Assembly: GCA_010909165.1 (NCBI GenBank)
Contig: VJWM01000118.1
Coordinates: 806,001-870,000, forward strand
Reading direction: 5' to 3'
Source: Anthoceros angustus
Lineage: Eukaryota; Streptophyta; Anthocerotopsida; Anthocerotales; Anthocerotaceae
DNA length: 64,000 bases
A program made the translations under genes and the position numbers. Shown here one piece after another: positions 23,515 through 35,303 of this stretch. Every line of letters begins with the position of its first letter. Within the stretch, counting starts at the first letter, position 1. The notes beneath the pieces are model-generated. The model made no database searches, was not told the origin of the DNA, and saw only the letters and a list, made by a program, of their open reading frames with translations.

Positions 23515-24340
23515 ACTCACAGGTCAAATTTTTCTTGCAGGGTGCGCCTAACATATGCATTCAACCCATACACTACAAAGTTGAAGAGCCCTTGCAATCA
23601 GATAGATGCAAGAGGCTATTATACGGGATCGGAGACTGAAAATCACACCAAGGCAGGGTGCCCTTACCATGAGAGCGGCTGTGCCAATGTGAAGGCAATA
23701 CAGCCAAAACAGCCGTTGATGTGGTTTCACAAAATCATGAATTCGGTTGATAGTTCCAAATGTGGACTCCAGGAGCCCCACCGGTTCATGGCCTGAAAAG
23801 ATGATAACGAAGTTCACAGTGACAGCTAGATAATGGCATGTAAAGGCGAAGTAATGTTAAAAGCAACAACCACACCAAACGGCAGGACAAGGTTTTGCTT
23901 TCAGTTACCTACCTTCATGTCAGTGCGCACCTCAAAATGTCGCTGGCATTCAGACATGCCCACTGCCATCTGCAAAAACCAAGTGCTTAAATTAGGCAAC
24001 ATATGACAGATGGAACTGGCGGGCTTGAGCCTGACGACGGAGACAAAAAGCCAGATACTTACACGGGTTGCATGATTTATCATGCGAATAACTTGAAAGT
24101 AAACTGTTCCATTGAACAGTATATATAGCTACCCAGAGGGGTACATAGAACGTGATAAACCGCAGCACCTGGTACCAGGGTTTTGATAGTTGGCATCCAT
24201 AGGCGGGCCCTCCCACACTGCAATTGAAGAAAACCACAAAGTTTCCTCACATTTCCTGTAGATGTCTCTGTCCTGACCCAGCACCAAGCACCGGTCCATA
24301 GTCATTTGAGCTCCAAATACCAATAAATTGACCACTGCAA
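23515..24340 (-). pseudogene. GCR1: GCR1-type seven-transmembrane receptor fragment (3' half)
   Basis: Exon-like pieces on the minus strand match the second half of plant GCR1, the cAMP-receptor-like 7TM protein. In order: WYQVLRFITFYVPLWVAI (about 24180-24130), VYFQVIRMINHATR (about 24110-24070), MAVGMSECQRHFEVRTDMK (23970-23915, with a GT donor after it), FGTINRIHDFVKPHQRLFWL with GTAALM (about 23770-23675), and GLFNFVVYGLNAYVRRTLQ (about 23590-23535). Normal GT/AG borders are visible between them, so this is a DNA copy with introns. The first three or four helices are absent and small indels break the frames (for example AMNRWGSWSP where the family has NRWGYYPLILIGSW). It lies next to unrelated gene fragments on the same strand. 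Confidence 0.82.
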
Positions 24341-24399
24341 TAGGAAAAATATGAAGATCACCACTAACCTATCCAAACTTGAAATTCGGCAGTCCTTCT

Positions 24400-25310
24400 T
24401 GGACCATCAATGCATCAGGCCACTCCCGAATGCATATTGCAGTGCCTGAACGTGCACACAAGAGAACCTTTTGATGGTCCAGAAAACTGTACAGTATGGC
24501 AGATTGTCGCAGTAACATATGTCAGTCAGTGCAGGGATGACTACACCTAGCTGACATGCCAAGAATGAACAGGAGCGTACCAACTGAAGTTCAAACCCGT
24601 CCGTTGTGGGTTTCAGGACTTCCATGTCAGCTAGATCGTCTGCAAGGTAACGCCATTCTCCATTCACAAGATGGGCAATTGATGCAAACATGGCAGCCTG
24701 ATGCGTCTTCTCCATGCGACAAAGCAGGCTAAAGTCCAAGTACCTGTAACACAATCACTGACCCTCACTAATATCACAATCCACAATATCTGCAATCCAA
24801 GCCAGTGCACTGGCTGTAGAACCGTCTGAACAGTCGATGAAATCCGGTGTGACAAGATTCAGCACGCTCTCACTTTGCCATCTACCATCAGCATGAGATG
24901 TCACTTTGCTTCATTCTGATCCTTGAAGTGTACTTCAAGTGAGCACGTGCTTCCTACAAGGGAAAGCCACTAATTGTGATACCATCAACCAGAATCCAAG
25001 CGATAAAGCTGCCAGAAGGATGGATACATGTTTCGACAGCTCTGAAGCAACTGCTGCTTGGACGATCCAAAAACTTCATGAGAAAACAGTTCGATCCATA
25101 CTCAAAATTCTTCCACACTTGTGCCTCCACGTTGTAGTCAAGCTCCAATGCAGACCCCGTCCAAGCTGATCAGCCAAACCTAACCCTGCCGCAACAAAAC
25201 CACCGCCAATTCAACAAACACGACGAACACCAAAATGATCTTACAAAACAGAACAACAAAGCCGCACGCATCATCCTTTCAGAACGAATCCAGTCTCGGC
25301 AAGTAAACCC
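24400..25310 (-). pseudogene. ABC1-family (UbiB/ADCK) atypical kinase fragment, copy A
   Basis: Minus-strand pieces match plant plastid/mitochondrial ABC1K proteins. They include the ELDYNVEA motif (about 25140) and a segment RYLDFSLLCRMEKTHQAAM followed by LVNGEWRYLADDLADMEVLKP (about 24735-24620); DFGLLC is the family's catalytic DFG-type motif, here DFSLLC. The stretch is nearly the same as 36911-37826. Relative to that copy it lacks about 125 bp at 24922, which removes the exon with the KRVLTMEW motif. With no nucleotide-binding start, no intact frame and this exon deletion it cannot make a kinase. Confidence 0.82.
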
Positions 25311-25410
25311 TGTCTGACAGTACCAGCCGAAATCGCTCCTGCGAGGTGGAATTGCCCCTGATCGCCTAGATGTCAATCACCGGTGCTGCCATCGCCGATC
25401 TTGCCGCAGC
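25300..25410 (-). pseudogene. RPA1: Replication protein A large subunit (RPA1) N-terminal exon fragment
   Basis: The minus strand reads AAPVIDI, a TAG stop, then GNSTSQERFRLVLSD. This matches the start of the RPA1 N-terminal OB fold (PVLQVIDI..GNS..QERFRLVLSDG in the family). It ends abruptly after LVLSD, exactly where a sequence shared with 37800-37826 begins. RPA1 is the single-stranded DNA-binding subunit used in replication. A Helitron RPA is a less likely alternative. The in-frame stop and truncation make it non-functional. Confidence 0.6.
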
Positions 25411-25419
25411 TGACCGAGA

Positions 25420-25870
25420 TTCCTCCCTATGCTGCTACCCTTACTGGAGTGTCGTGTTCTTCAGTGCTTGGCTTACTTGGGGATTCTGCACACTACTCTT
25501 CAGTGGTCTCATGAGAATCGGGAGTCATGTGCTGAGGTGCATGAGGCATATCACCTTTAGAAGCCTGCTCAAAAGTCAACTAAGTAAGTTCCACTCCTAG
25601 CAGCATCTGAAGATGAGTTGGTAGTACCTTCCTTAGGCTTTGACTTCCCAGGATCCAAGGCACCTGGAATCCCTTGGAACATTGGGTTCTTGTTGCAAAG
25701 ATCTGCCATTGCATGGAAGTGTGGCCATGTGGTATTGATGCTCCCCGTTGCTTGTCTTTTGCTCCTTCTCCTTCTGCTTTGCAGCGTGGAGGCTGCTTAC
25801 ACCCCGTACACAAGAATACTCTGTCTTACTGTGCACAAGTATTTAGGCACAGCTAAGCTGACTCCAGGAA
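25420..25870 (-). other. Unassigned exon-like pieces between RPA1 and CSTF77 fragments
   Basis: One minus-strand frame reads MADLCNKNPMFQGIPGALD and continues polar and Ser/Thr-rich (about 25725-25590). A second polar piece, HMTPDSHETTEEYSVQNP, follows (about 25530-25450). They resemble disordered protein sequence, but I cannot assign a family. They may be further captured fragments. Confidence 0.3.
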
Positions 25871-26024
25871 CAATCCAAACTACAAGCATTGAATGGAATA
25901 TAAGTGACAAGATGGCCTCGTCAAATTAACTTGCTGGGTTTTGAACATTGCACGAGCTGAATGAAGCAGAAAGGAAACACACTCATGTGCTGCTAGAATC
26001 GTGCAAAATTGAGGAAGTGAACTT

Positions 26025-28344
26025 GCTTTGGAGGAACCAGTTGGAGGCACTGGCAACATGCTTTGATCAATGCCCTCGCAGTACTTCTTGCGCTCCCTAT
26101 AGACAGCCCTTGCACTGAAATGCTTAGGTTGATATTCAGTAAAAAGACCTTTAGCCTGCATAGACAGTAGACGCCTCTCAAAAACGTCTCTGATACGACT
26201 GAGAACTGCAAATACATATGCACATTTGGAAGAGCGAGCATCACGGGATGGCATTGGACACATCAATCTGGCAACATAGCTTGCCGAGGGAGATAAAAGA
26301 ATCCCAGACAAAGTTGCGTCCACCAATCAAAGGCCATTCACAGTGTGGGCACCAATCCAACCCATACACCAGCTTCACGTACAAAACAGGCAAGCTGCAC
26401 TTCCATGGTTTGGGGACCACGTGAAAAATCCACAACTCAGACGAAGAGACAAATGCAAACATCATTTGGGCCCCAACACCAAAAGCAACAACTGCGATAT
26501 GGAAACTGTGCCTTTTATTGAAGAAGCTCAGACTACAAATTTCAGGATCTTCACTGTGTAACAGTGAAATAAAGAGAAAGCAGCCAACCAGGGCATGACT
26601 GACAGAATTTTCAAATGATTCATAATCCTTCCACAACTGCTCCACGAGGTGGACGGGGGCTTATACAGCCTGCTGGTAGGCCTTGCGCACTGAAGTCATC
26701 CGCTGTGACTCCTCATTCGGTGTGGATGCCTGTGGGATCCAACATCATCAGAATTCCAGACAAACAAACCAGCACATTCACATACTATGAGTAGGTCCAG
26801 TAGGTGGAGCTCAGACACGCAACAGAACAGCACATTAACGTACCACTGCTCCCTTCACAAATGAAATGTACTCTTGCCAAACAGAACCTGCTGAGATCAC
26901 CCACAATATGTCCAGGAGCCTTGAAAATCTGGCAGAATGGAGTGTACCCAATTTGTCTCCTTGGTTCCGGGCAAGCGTCGAACCCTGCAAGTCCAAGTCC
27001 CAAAAGACACAGCCGTGCCATCATGCTCCCACCCTAAGGTTGATTGCAACTCCTCCACAGCACCACATAATCTATAATTGCATACACTGCCCGAGGCAAA
27101 ATCAAAGCAAAGCAGCACTTACCAACGTGATTCAACATAAACTCATACGCCTTTTTTCATCTCCTCCCTCCCCTCAGACCTCTACTTTCATTCACCTTCC
27201 GCATAAACCGAATGTAAGACTTCCTCCACACCGGCTGGGCCTATGAGCAACCGAAAGCATATCAACAGAAGCAACCCAGCCGCGTGCAGGAGTAGCAACA
27301 CGCACCAAAGACCCACATTTAAGCAATTGAGCAAACATCGACTGAAGATTTGCTTGACAGCATCATCATTGTTGGCACCCATTTGCAACTCCACATACTT
27401 CTTCCAGTAAACGGCCTGCACCCCGAGATCGTCCACATAATGCTAATCAACCGACATATGTAATCAGCTGCACATGGTCACTCAGCTCCCTCCTTTCCCA
27501 CTGAACACAAAAACTCCCCCCAACACCCTACCACCACAATGTTCACAACAACGATTCCACACCAAAGCCCCACACACCCTCGTGAGAACCTCACCGAAGT
27601 TGGGAAGTTGGCAATAATAGCCTCATAAACAGGGATGGCATCAGCCACAGACCTCGACTGCCAAACACAAAAACAACCCATTACACCTTTTCTTCAACCA
27701 AACTGCAGCAAAAGCACCACCTTTGCACAATCCCCACCCCAATACCTCACCTGGGCCTCGTTCCCAAGCAGCACCCAAGCCTCCACGTCATACTGATGAA
27801 GCTCGATCCTCTCCCGAGCACGCCGCTCCTGAAATCCCACGAACCAAAAACCCTCAATCACAAGACCGGAAAAAACCCACCAACCCCCCGGCACCACCAC
27901 ACCCTCACCTTCTCCGTCAGAGGAGGTACCCGGCTGCGGAGGCGGCTTCACAACGGGCACCAAACCTGGGGCCGCCTCCGGCCTCCCTCTGTCCCCAGAT
28001 TCAGGCCTCCCGAGCCCAGCATTCTCAGGTACCCTGCGCGCAGCATCCTGGATCCCAGCTGCGGACACGCTCTCCTCCTGCTTCACTTCCTCCTTCACCA
28101 CCACCTCGGAATTCCCCCCGGCACCAGTGCTGGGCACCGCAGTGCTGGCAGCCTCCTCCCCCGCCTCCGCCTTGTTGCCCTCGTTTGCAACAGCCTTGTC
28201 TGCGGGCTCCGCGGCCATGGCAGTCACGCTGGCCTCATTCTCCGTCTTCACCACCACGAGCTCCAGCCCGAAGCTCACGGCCGGCCCCTCCTCCGCTGCG
28301 CTCATGCTGCCGGGCTTCCAACTTTCGCTCTCCTCATGCTGCAT
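26025..28344 (-). pseudogene. CSTF77: Cleavage stimulation factor 77 kDa subunit (CSTF77), 5' part, decayed
   Basis: Eight exon-like blocks follow the order of plant CSTF77, the HAT-repeat scaffold of mRNA 3'-end cleavage. They are: an acidic N-terminus from ATG 28344; ERIELHQYDVEAWVLLGNEAQ-type HAT start (27828-27751, clean AG/GT borders); DAIPVYEAIIANFPTS (about 27655-27600); YWKKYVELQMGANNDDA plus KQIFSRCLLNCLN (about 27419-27305); SYIRFMRKVN and KAYEFMLNH (about 27220-27125); SVWQEYISFVKGA (about 26890-26840); QRMTSVRKAYQQAV, TAA, then VEQLWKDYESFENSV (26731-26590); and ARAVYRERKKY ending VPPTG (about 26165-26030). Frame slips and the in-frame TAA show decay. The C-terminal two thirds of the gene are absent. 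Confidence 0.85.
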
Positions 28345-29507
28345 AGTTCTTTCCAGTCATCTTCGCCGGACGTGAAAATGCAAATCCACTGCCGGCTCCG
28401 CGTCATTCTGCTGCACCGCGGCTTCGGGGCGAGCAGTGGCAAGCCGGACCAAAAGGGCGTTGGCCGTGGGTTGATTGTTCAATGACATCATCGTTGAATG
28501 TTGGGAGACATTAGCTGCAGGCCTGGTGGGAGGAGAAAGAAAAGCTTACGAAGGTGTAGGAATGTGGGCCATTCTAAACACTCCACTGTATAAATAAGGC
28601 TGAAACATCCATCTGGCAGTCAGTTTATCCAATTGGTGCTGTCCTATGCAATTTCAAGTGGTCCTCTTTAGTACCCACTGCCAAGTGAGTTGGTGCTTAT
28701 CCACTGCCAAGTGAGTCACTGCTGATTGATCCTAGTTTTTCTTAGCCTAATCTAGGCTCATCTGTCTTGCCTATGACCAGATTCCATGTATTGAAGGGGC
28801 CAACTGCGTCCCATCAAGTGAGCTTTCCCTAGAACTTGTATACGTCCTGCAGGCTATCGTTGTTACACAGGTTTTCTGGAATATGTAGGTGCTTCCTTCC
28901 AATTCTCTTGATTCTGATTCTGTCAGTGGCACTTGGCTACAACTTTCAGCACAACTTGTGCTTGTGTTAGCTCTGGGTTTGTCGTGATAGTGGTGTTTTT
29001 AATTTTTACAGGCTTCGTCTAGTGGCACCTAGTACAACTTTCAACTCAATTTGTGCTTGTTCTAGCTCTTGCTTTGTAGTGATAGTGCTGTTTTTTAATT
29101 TTTACAAGCATTGTCTACAAGTCTCTACCTACGGCTGGATCACACGGCCCTGAGTCTTGGTTGCAAGTTTGCATGCCAAGGTCCAAAAGTAACTCCAAGT
29201 TCTGTCGCATCTACAAAGTCTCACGACAGGCAACCATTTGAACAAACTACAAGCTTTAGATCTGTTTAGGTGTGATGGAACGCTACATTATTTAAAAGAA
29301 AAACCACGATCAGCTTAGGAACATTCACCAATGTTCCGTGCGTTCACCAAGCAAGCAACACCTTGGCTTTTAAACAAACCTACACTTCCAAAGAACTCCA
29401 ACACTAAAAACCAATAGCAAACCTTGCACATTCACATCATGCGCAATCCTCCGCCTTGCACTTACTTATGCACTCGCAGAGCCATGTCGCTTTCCTTTCC
29501 TTGTATC
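28345..29507. other. Intergenic, no gene seen
   Basis: The only structure noticed is a diverged tandem duplication of about 95 bp at 28927-29115, where each copy ends in TTTTTAATTTTTACA. It may contain the promoter side of the CSTF77 fragment, but no element is convincing. Confidence 0.5.
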
Positions 29508-32500
29508 TCACTGTGTGAGTGGAGCCCACATACGGCCCTCGAGGGATTTTAGAATGTCCTCGAGTCTCGACCAGGCATCCACATTGACATCCTCTTCATT
29601 CACGGCCACCATGTTAGGCAATTGTTGGTGGTTGGACAATGTTTCCCCTACCAATCCGATCACTGTCATTGGCATAGCTCCTGCCCTATTTGCAAAATCT
29701 GGTATAGCGTTTCCCAAACCAGCAGCTACATGCAAGCCTGCCTTGGCTAGAAACACAAGCAAGTTAGCACTCATCATGTAAAGTCAATCCACTTGTAGTT
29801 TTACCGATACAACCAAAGGATAACCAGTTGTCCTTGTACAATATGGTTCGCCACCTCTCTCCTCACACATGAGATGCAAATGAACCGCCTTGCCAACCTG
29901 AATCAAAGCCATAAACCTTTCTCGGAATGATACATCATCACTACCAAAGAAAGGACGACGAGGCATGGTGGAACCATGATACCCTATAATATCATCCATG
30001 TTGCGTTTCAAAGCCCTCAATGTTTCCTTTTTCGACTCCATCATCTTAGCTTCAACTGATCTAATCAACTCCACTAACTCCTTTTGATTACTGTCCAGTT
30101 TGTCCATCACCTGCGAGTGCTGTATATCAAGCTTTTGCGATATTATAGTAAGATTGTCCAACAAAGTTCTCATATTTTCCACGGAGAGGTCAGAGTGACT
30201 TCGTAAAGGAACTGTAGACACACTGTGACTTGCTGCAGCCTTGGAGCTTGTGACCATATGTGCGACTGTTTCAAGATCCGTTGTCACCTTCAATACACAA
30301 TCTTTTTGCCGTTCATAAAACTCAGTATTCCTCTGCACTATATCTACCAAGTATTTCGCATCTACAAATTCTTCCACCTTACGAGATATCCTGATCCCAT
30401 TTACTTCATCGCCAATAGCAGGCCAAGAATGCATAAAATCCAATATGTTTCTGGTAACAAAATACCCGTCACCACATTGCAAAGTTTGCTCTTCATCTAG
30501 AAGAAACTCCGTTAAATCCGTCTCAAGGTATGCTTGGTTCCGTCTCAATGTGCAAGGTATCAAGCAAGTTACACAGGAAGGGTTGATGAAAGCTCACAAT
30601 GCAACTCCTGGACAACCCCTAGGTGAAGCACAAAAGTTTCTCAATTCTTCAAGGATATGTTGTCGCATAAATGTATACGCAAAACCATGACGTTGTGCTG
30701 ACTTGACAAGTATATCAACAAAATCGCCAATCGCTCCTCCACCGCTGTATTCAATAAAGATATCCATACCATTGTAGCCTATGGAAATAAGATTGTAGCC
30801 AAATCTGTATTGATGAGACTGCATTCGCAAGTCCACCTTGGAAAAAAGACGATTTCGCAAAACCACCTTAAGAAAAGAAACAAAGTTAGTGCAACGTTCA
30901 AGTACAAGTTATCACCCATGTCAACCTCTTCACCTCGAAAACTTGCAAGGAAAAGACAAAGATATACCTGAAACCTCGGGAAAAAACCCTCAGTTAAGAA
31001 AGTTCGAACATCTTGACATTGTAAGCGGCGGCCTATAAACTCATAGTTTACATCATTGTCATATGTAGTTGGCCATTGTAGAGATCTTTCACTATTCGCG
31101 CCTACATGCCGATTGATGGTTGTTGGAATGAAAAACCCTTGCGTTTCCATACCTAGAGGTGCCTCGTAACATAACTCCAACTCCAACATAATATTCACCA
31201 AGTCTTGAGTTTCAAGTCCGGTATAGTCCTTTGAAAAGTTAGTAAGAACCGACTGAGTCTCTCGTTTACAAATCCTTCAGTAGTAAGGGGTAAGAATGGA
31301 CTATGTGATTGTATGAAATGACCTAGAAAGTTGTGAGTTATCCAATTCGGATTAATTACTATTATATTTTCATTTTTTAACTGGATAATTTTTCCAACAT
31401 CATGAAGATAGGATGAAATGGCAGATATTATGTTCTTTTGGTGATCTGACGGAAACTGATTCAACTCCTCAAGTTGTTGCACACAATAGCTTCCAAATTC
31501 CTCTTGTTGCATCAAAGGTTGAGAAGGCTTCTTAGATACCCACTGTATCAAGGCCTTACTCAATTTCTCACATACATAAGGAACTAATTTTGAGTCTTCA
31601 CATGCAATTTTTAAGGTTTTAAATACCTCACGTAATACGTTCTTTATGCATTTCAATGAATAAGCCTTGATAATTTCTGGTTTTGGAATTACATCTATTA
31701 AATCTGAAAACTCTTTTGTTACATCCTTCATTTGTGTGTTTAATAAACTTTCTATAAATTGTTCTTTTTTTTTAAATTTATCTAGGTACGTAATTATAAC
31801 CAATAATTTTGGTTTCACTACACTTCCCTGCTTGACATTAGAGGCAATAAATGTTAGCCAATACTTCAATTCATCCTCAAACTTTGTTTTCATATCTTCG
31901 TAAGACATAATTTTTCCCGACACATGGTCAAAGGGACTAAACACGAACGAAAATAGACAAGCTTGGTGAATATTAGGAAAGAGATAATCATGGAGAATGC
32001 GAAATTCATCTTGGCCGGCCAGATCCCAAATACTTACTTGCAGATCTTCGTCATTGTCGAATATATGTTCGATTTCTATCCCTTTTGTCATCTCCCACGG
32101 CAGGCGCACATTTGTCATACAAGTTGCCACCCTTCTCCATTTTTGAGAATAGCAGACCATACTTCGACGTATTGTACTCTTCCCTGCAATATTTATCAAT
32201 GATAATATTAGATATTCACAAAGAGCAAATAATCTTGAAGTTTTCTATAGCAAAGGATGGAATTACCTGCACGTGGCGATCCACAAAGAAAGAATCTACC
32301 CACTTTTGGCCATACAAATTTGAAGACTTGCCGATAAAATGCAGGTAAATATGCAACCTGTCGATTATTCCGTCGCATAGCTTCCCTCAACAATGCAGTT
32401 TTCCCTTCTCTTTCCCATTGCCAATCGTTTATTTTGATAGTTACCAAAGATTCATTCGAAGCTATACTTCGCAAAAGATCTGTGAATATTTTTGAAGTCA

Positions 32501-35082
32501 ATCTATAGCAAAGGATGGAATTACCTGCACGTGGCGATCCACAAAGAAAGAATCTACCCACTTTTGGCCATACAAATTTGAAGACTTGCCGATAAAATGC
32601 AGGTAAATATGCAACCTGTCGATTATTCGTCGCATAGCTTCCTCAACAATGCACTTTTCCTTCCTTTTCCCATTGTCATCTATTTTATAGTTACCAAAGA
32701 TTCATTCACTATACTTCGCATAAGATCTGTAAATATTTTTGAAGTCAATCTATAGTAATATCAAGAGTTTGTATAGTTCTATTCTTCCCTAAGGATGTAA
32801 AAACTTGATCACTGAAGATTTTGCTAAAATATCCTCCCAATCGCAGTTTCTTGAGGGCTCTAGCGTCTTGTAACTGCAGTCCTGGTCCCCCATCTGTCCA
32901 GTCAGCAGCGCCCTTGATCTCGCAGACTTCCAGCACAGCATTTGTGCGTAATATGCAATTCAGATCTGCCACATTCCTGTGTGACAATTCGAAAATTACG
33001 AGCTTAGTGACAGATCTATTGTCCACAGTCACATGTCCCTCAGTGCTGATTTCTCCCAATCCGGTGCGAAGGAATTCTTCCATATTCACGTCTGACTCAG
33101 CTTCCATTCTACCAATTTCCAACTCTTCCAACGTTGTGTTCCTGGCCAGGGCTTTGCCGATTATTCTCGCATCTTGCAATGTCCAGAAGATGCCGATAAA
33201 ATGCAGGTAAATATGCAACCTGCGATTATTCGTCGCATAGCTTCCTCAACAATGCACTTTTCCTTCCTTTTCCCATTCCATCGTTTATTTGATAGTTACC
33301 AAAGATTCGAGCTATACTTCGCATAAGATCTGTGAATATTTTTGAAGTCAACGGTCTATATCTAATATCAAGAGTTTGTATAGTTGTATTCTCCCTAAGG
33401 ATGTAAAAACTTATCACTAAAGATGCTAAAATATCCTCCCAATCGCAGTTTCTTGAGGGCTCTGGCCTTGTAACTGAGTCCTGGCATATCTGTCCAGTCA
33501 CAGCGCCTTGATCTCGCAGACTTCCAGCACAGCATTTGTGCGTAGTACCAAATTCAGATCTGCCACACCCATGTGTGACAATTCGAAAATTACGAGCTTA
33601 GTGACAGATCTATTGTCCACAGTCACATGTCCCTCAGTGCTGATTTCTCCCAATCCGGTGCGAAGGAATTCTTCCATATTCACGTCTGACTCAGCTTCCA
33701 TTCTACCAATTTCCACCTCTTCCAACGTTGTGTTCATGGCCAGGGCTTTGCCGATTTTTCTCGCAGCTTGCAATGTCCAGAAGACGCCGATAAAATGCAG
33801 GTAAATATGCAACCTGCCATTATTCGTCGCATAGCTTCCCTCAACAATGCACTTTTCCTTCCTTTTCCCATTCCATCGTTTATTTTGATAGTTACCAAAG
33901 ATTCATTCGAAGCTATACTTCGCAAAAGATCTGTGAATATTTTTGAAGTCAACGGTCTATATTGTCGCATATCAAGAGTTTGTATAGTTCTATTCTTCCC
34001 TAAGGATGTAAAAACTTGATCACTGAAGATTTTGCTAAAATATCCTCCCAATCGCAGTTTCTTGAGGGCTCTAGCCTTGTAACTGAGTCCTGGCATATCT
34101 GTCCAGTCACAGCGCCTTGATCTCGCAGACTTCCAGCACAGCATTTGTGCGTAGTACCAAATTCAGATCTGCCACACCCATGTGTGACAATTAAATTACG
34201 AGCTTAGTGACAGATCTATTGCCCACCGTCACATGTCCTCAGTGCTGGTTTCTCCCAATCCGGTGCGAAGGAATTCTCCCATATTCACGTCTGACTCAGC
34301 ATTCTACCAATTTCCAACTCTTCCAACGTTGTGTTCCTGGCCAGGGCTTTGCCGATTATTCTCGCATCTTGCAATGTCCAGATGCCGACAATGTTCAAAT
34401 CACGCAAGTAGGGCATATGCCGGGAGCGAACAGCGCCGCTATTAGTCCAGCCCCCGATATTCTCAGCTCGTAGTTCAATGACAGGTCCAGGACGCGGAGC
34501 GCGGAGTGGGGAGCAGCGCTCAGTGCGCTCACCAGCTCCTCAAACCCGTACCCATTCACGTCGACCTCTGTCAGTATTAACTTGTGGAGCGTGCGACTGA
34601 CAAGCAAGAGGTCTCCCAAAGCTTTCCATCCAGCCGCGCTGCCCACACCCTCACGTCCTTCAACAAGCAGCTTGTGTAAGGCGGAGGTGTCGGATATGGA
34701 TGCCAGCCCCCCAAACAGAGCCTCCACCTCTTCCACTCTCGCCCATCCCCGCCGATTCCATACTCGCCCCGCAACCGGATGGTTTCGAGAGTAGGACAAT
34801 GGCCGATGGCAGAGAGCACCTGCAGTCGCACTTCCTCCACCTCTTGTTAGCCACCGTCCGTGCAGAAATGAAGAAGCCCCGAACCTGTCATCTTAGATCG
34901 TCTTCAAGAACAGTGCGCAGTGGCGGAGTGTTGGATGAAGAGGCAGAAGCTGCATCAGCTGGCCATGGGCCGGCGCCCAGCTCGGCCAGAAGCTGCTGCA
35001 ACGCAACAGGAAGCGGCTCCTCATCCGCATCCTCGAAATTGAGCCCGCCATGCCAATTCGCTCCACTGCTGACACGGCCCAC
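29508..35082 (-). pseudogene. TRN1-like: TORNADO1-like ROCO protein gene (LRR-Roc-COR), with lesions
   Basis: Read right to left. An N-terminal helix EEPLPVALQQLLAELGAG (about 35030) is followed by LRRs (for example LEELEIGRMEAE and TLHKLILTEVDV). The Roc GTPase is next: its P-loop GSPRAGKST is assembled across an intron (about 32199-32269), then WDLAGQDEF (switch II, about 32030) and an ITYLDKF-like G4 (about 31790). The COR domain follows, with LHDVGKII..IVINPNWI (about 31410-31340). The C-terminal part has VNIMLELELCYE (about 31195) and ELRNFCASPRGCPGVAL (about 30640-30594), the TRN1 signature. Plant TRN1 acts in auxin-related growth and cell-fate patterning. An in-frame TGA at about 30592, a TGA at about 34888 and a frameshift near 34750 argue for a decayed or mis-assembled copy. 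The Roc-COR core (31195-32199) is open. Confidence 0.8.
32241..34390 (-). repeat. Tandem amplification of ROCO LRR and P-loop exons
   Basis: Three units of about 600 bp (32590-33191, 33192-33786, 33787-34390) each encode the same LRR set: DARIIGKALARNTTLEELEI, EGHVTVDNRSVTKLVIFELS, ALKKLRLGGYFSKIF, LTSKIFTDLLRSIASNESLV. A further 259 bp partial unit (32241-32500, copied at 32500-32759) doubles the exon ending with the P-loop half GSPRAG. Units differ by small substitutions and 1-5 base deletions, and the middle unit is the most damaged. Confidence 0.85.
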
Positions 35083-35303
35083 GGGCTACCAGATCCGACT
35101 CCGGACCAGTACCCCACCTCCGAATTCACACACGCGTTTCCGACGAGAACCTACAGTACAGGATGCCAAGCCCCTGCACCTGGGAACACGAAGCTATCAT
35201 CAGCACCACTGCCGGGCAACCTGCCCCAGCCACCACTATCAGCAGCACTGCACCAATTGCAGGCCCACCACTTGCAGCTCATGATCAGCATGCACGCTCC
35301 GAG
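34850..35303 (-). other. 5' end region of the ROCO gene and flank
   Basis: It contains the first ROCO exon (to about 35082) and then GC-moderate sequence without a recognised gene. The 436 bp satellite starts at 35304. Confidence 0.4.

Noticed and set aside
23400-28500. Helitron ends around the gene-fragment mosaic
   Set aside because: Short TC and CTRR matches are too common to be evidence, and no convincing terminal hairpin was identified by eye. Capture by a Helitron remains only one explanation.
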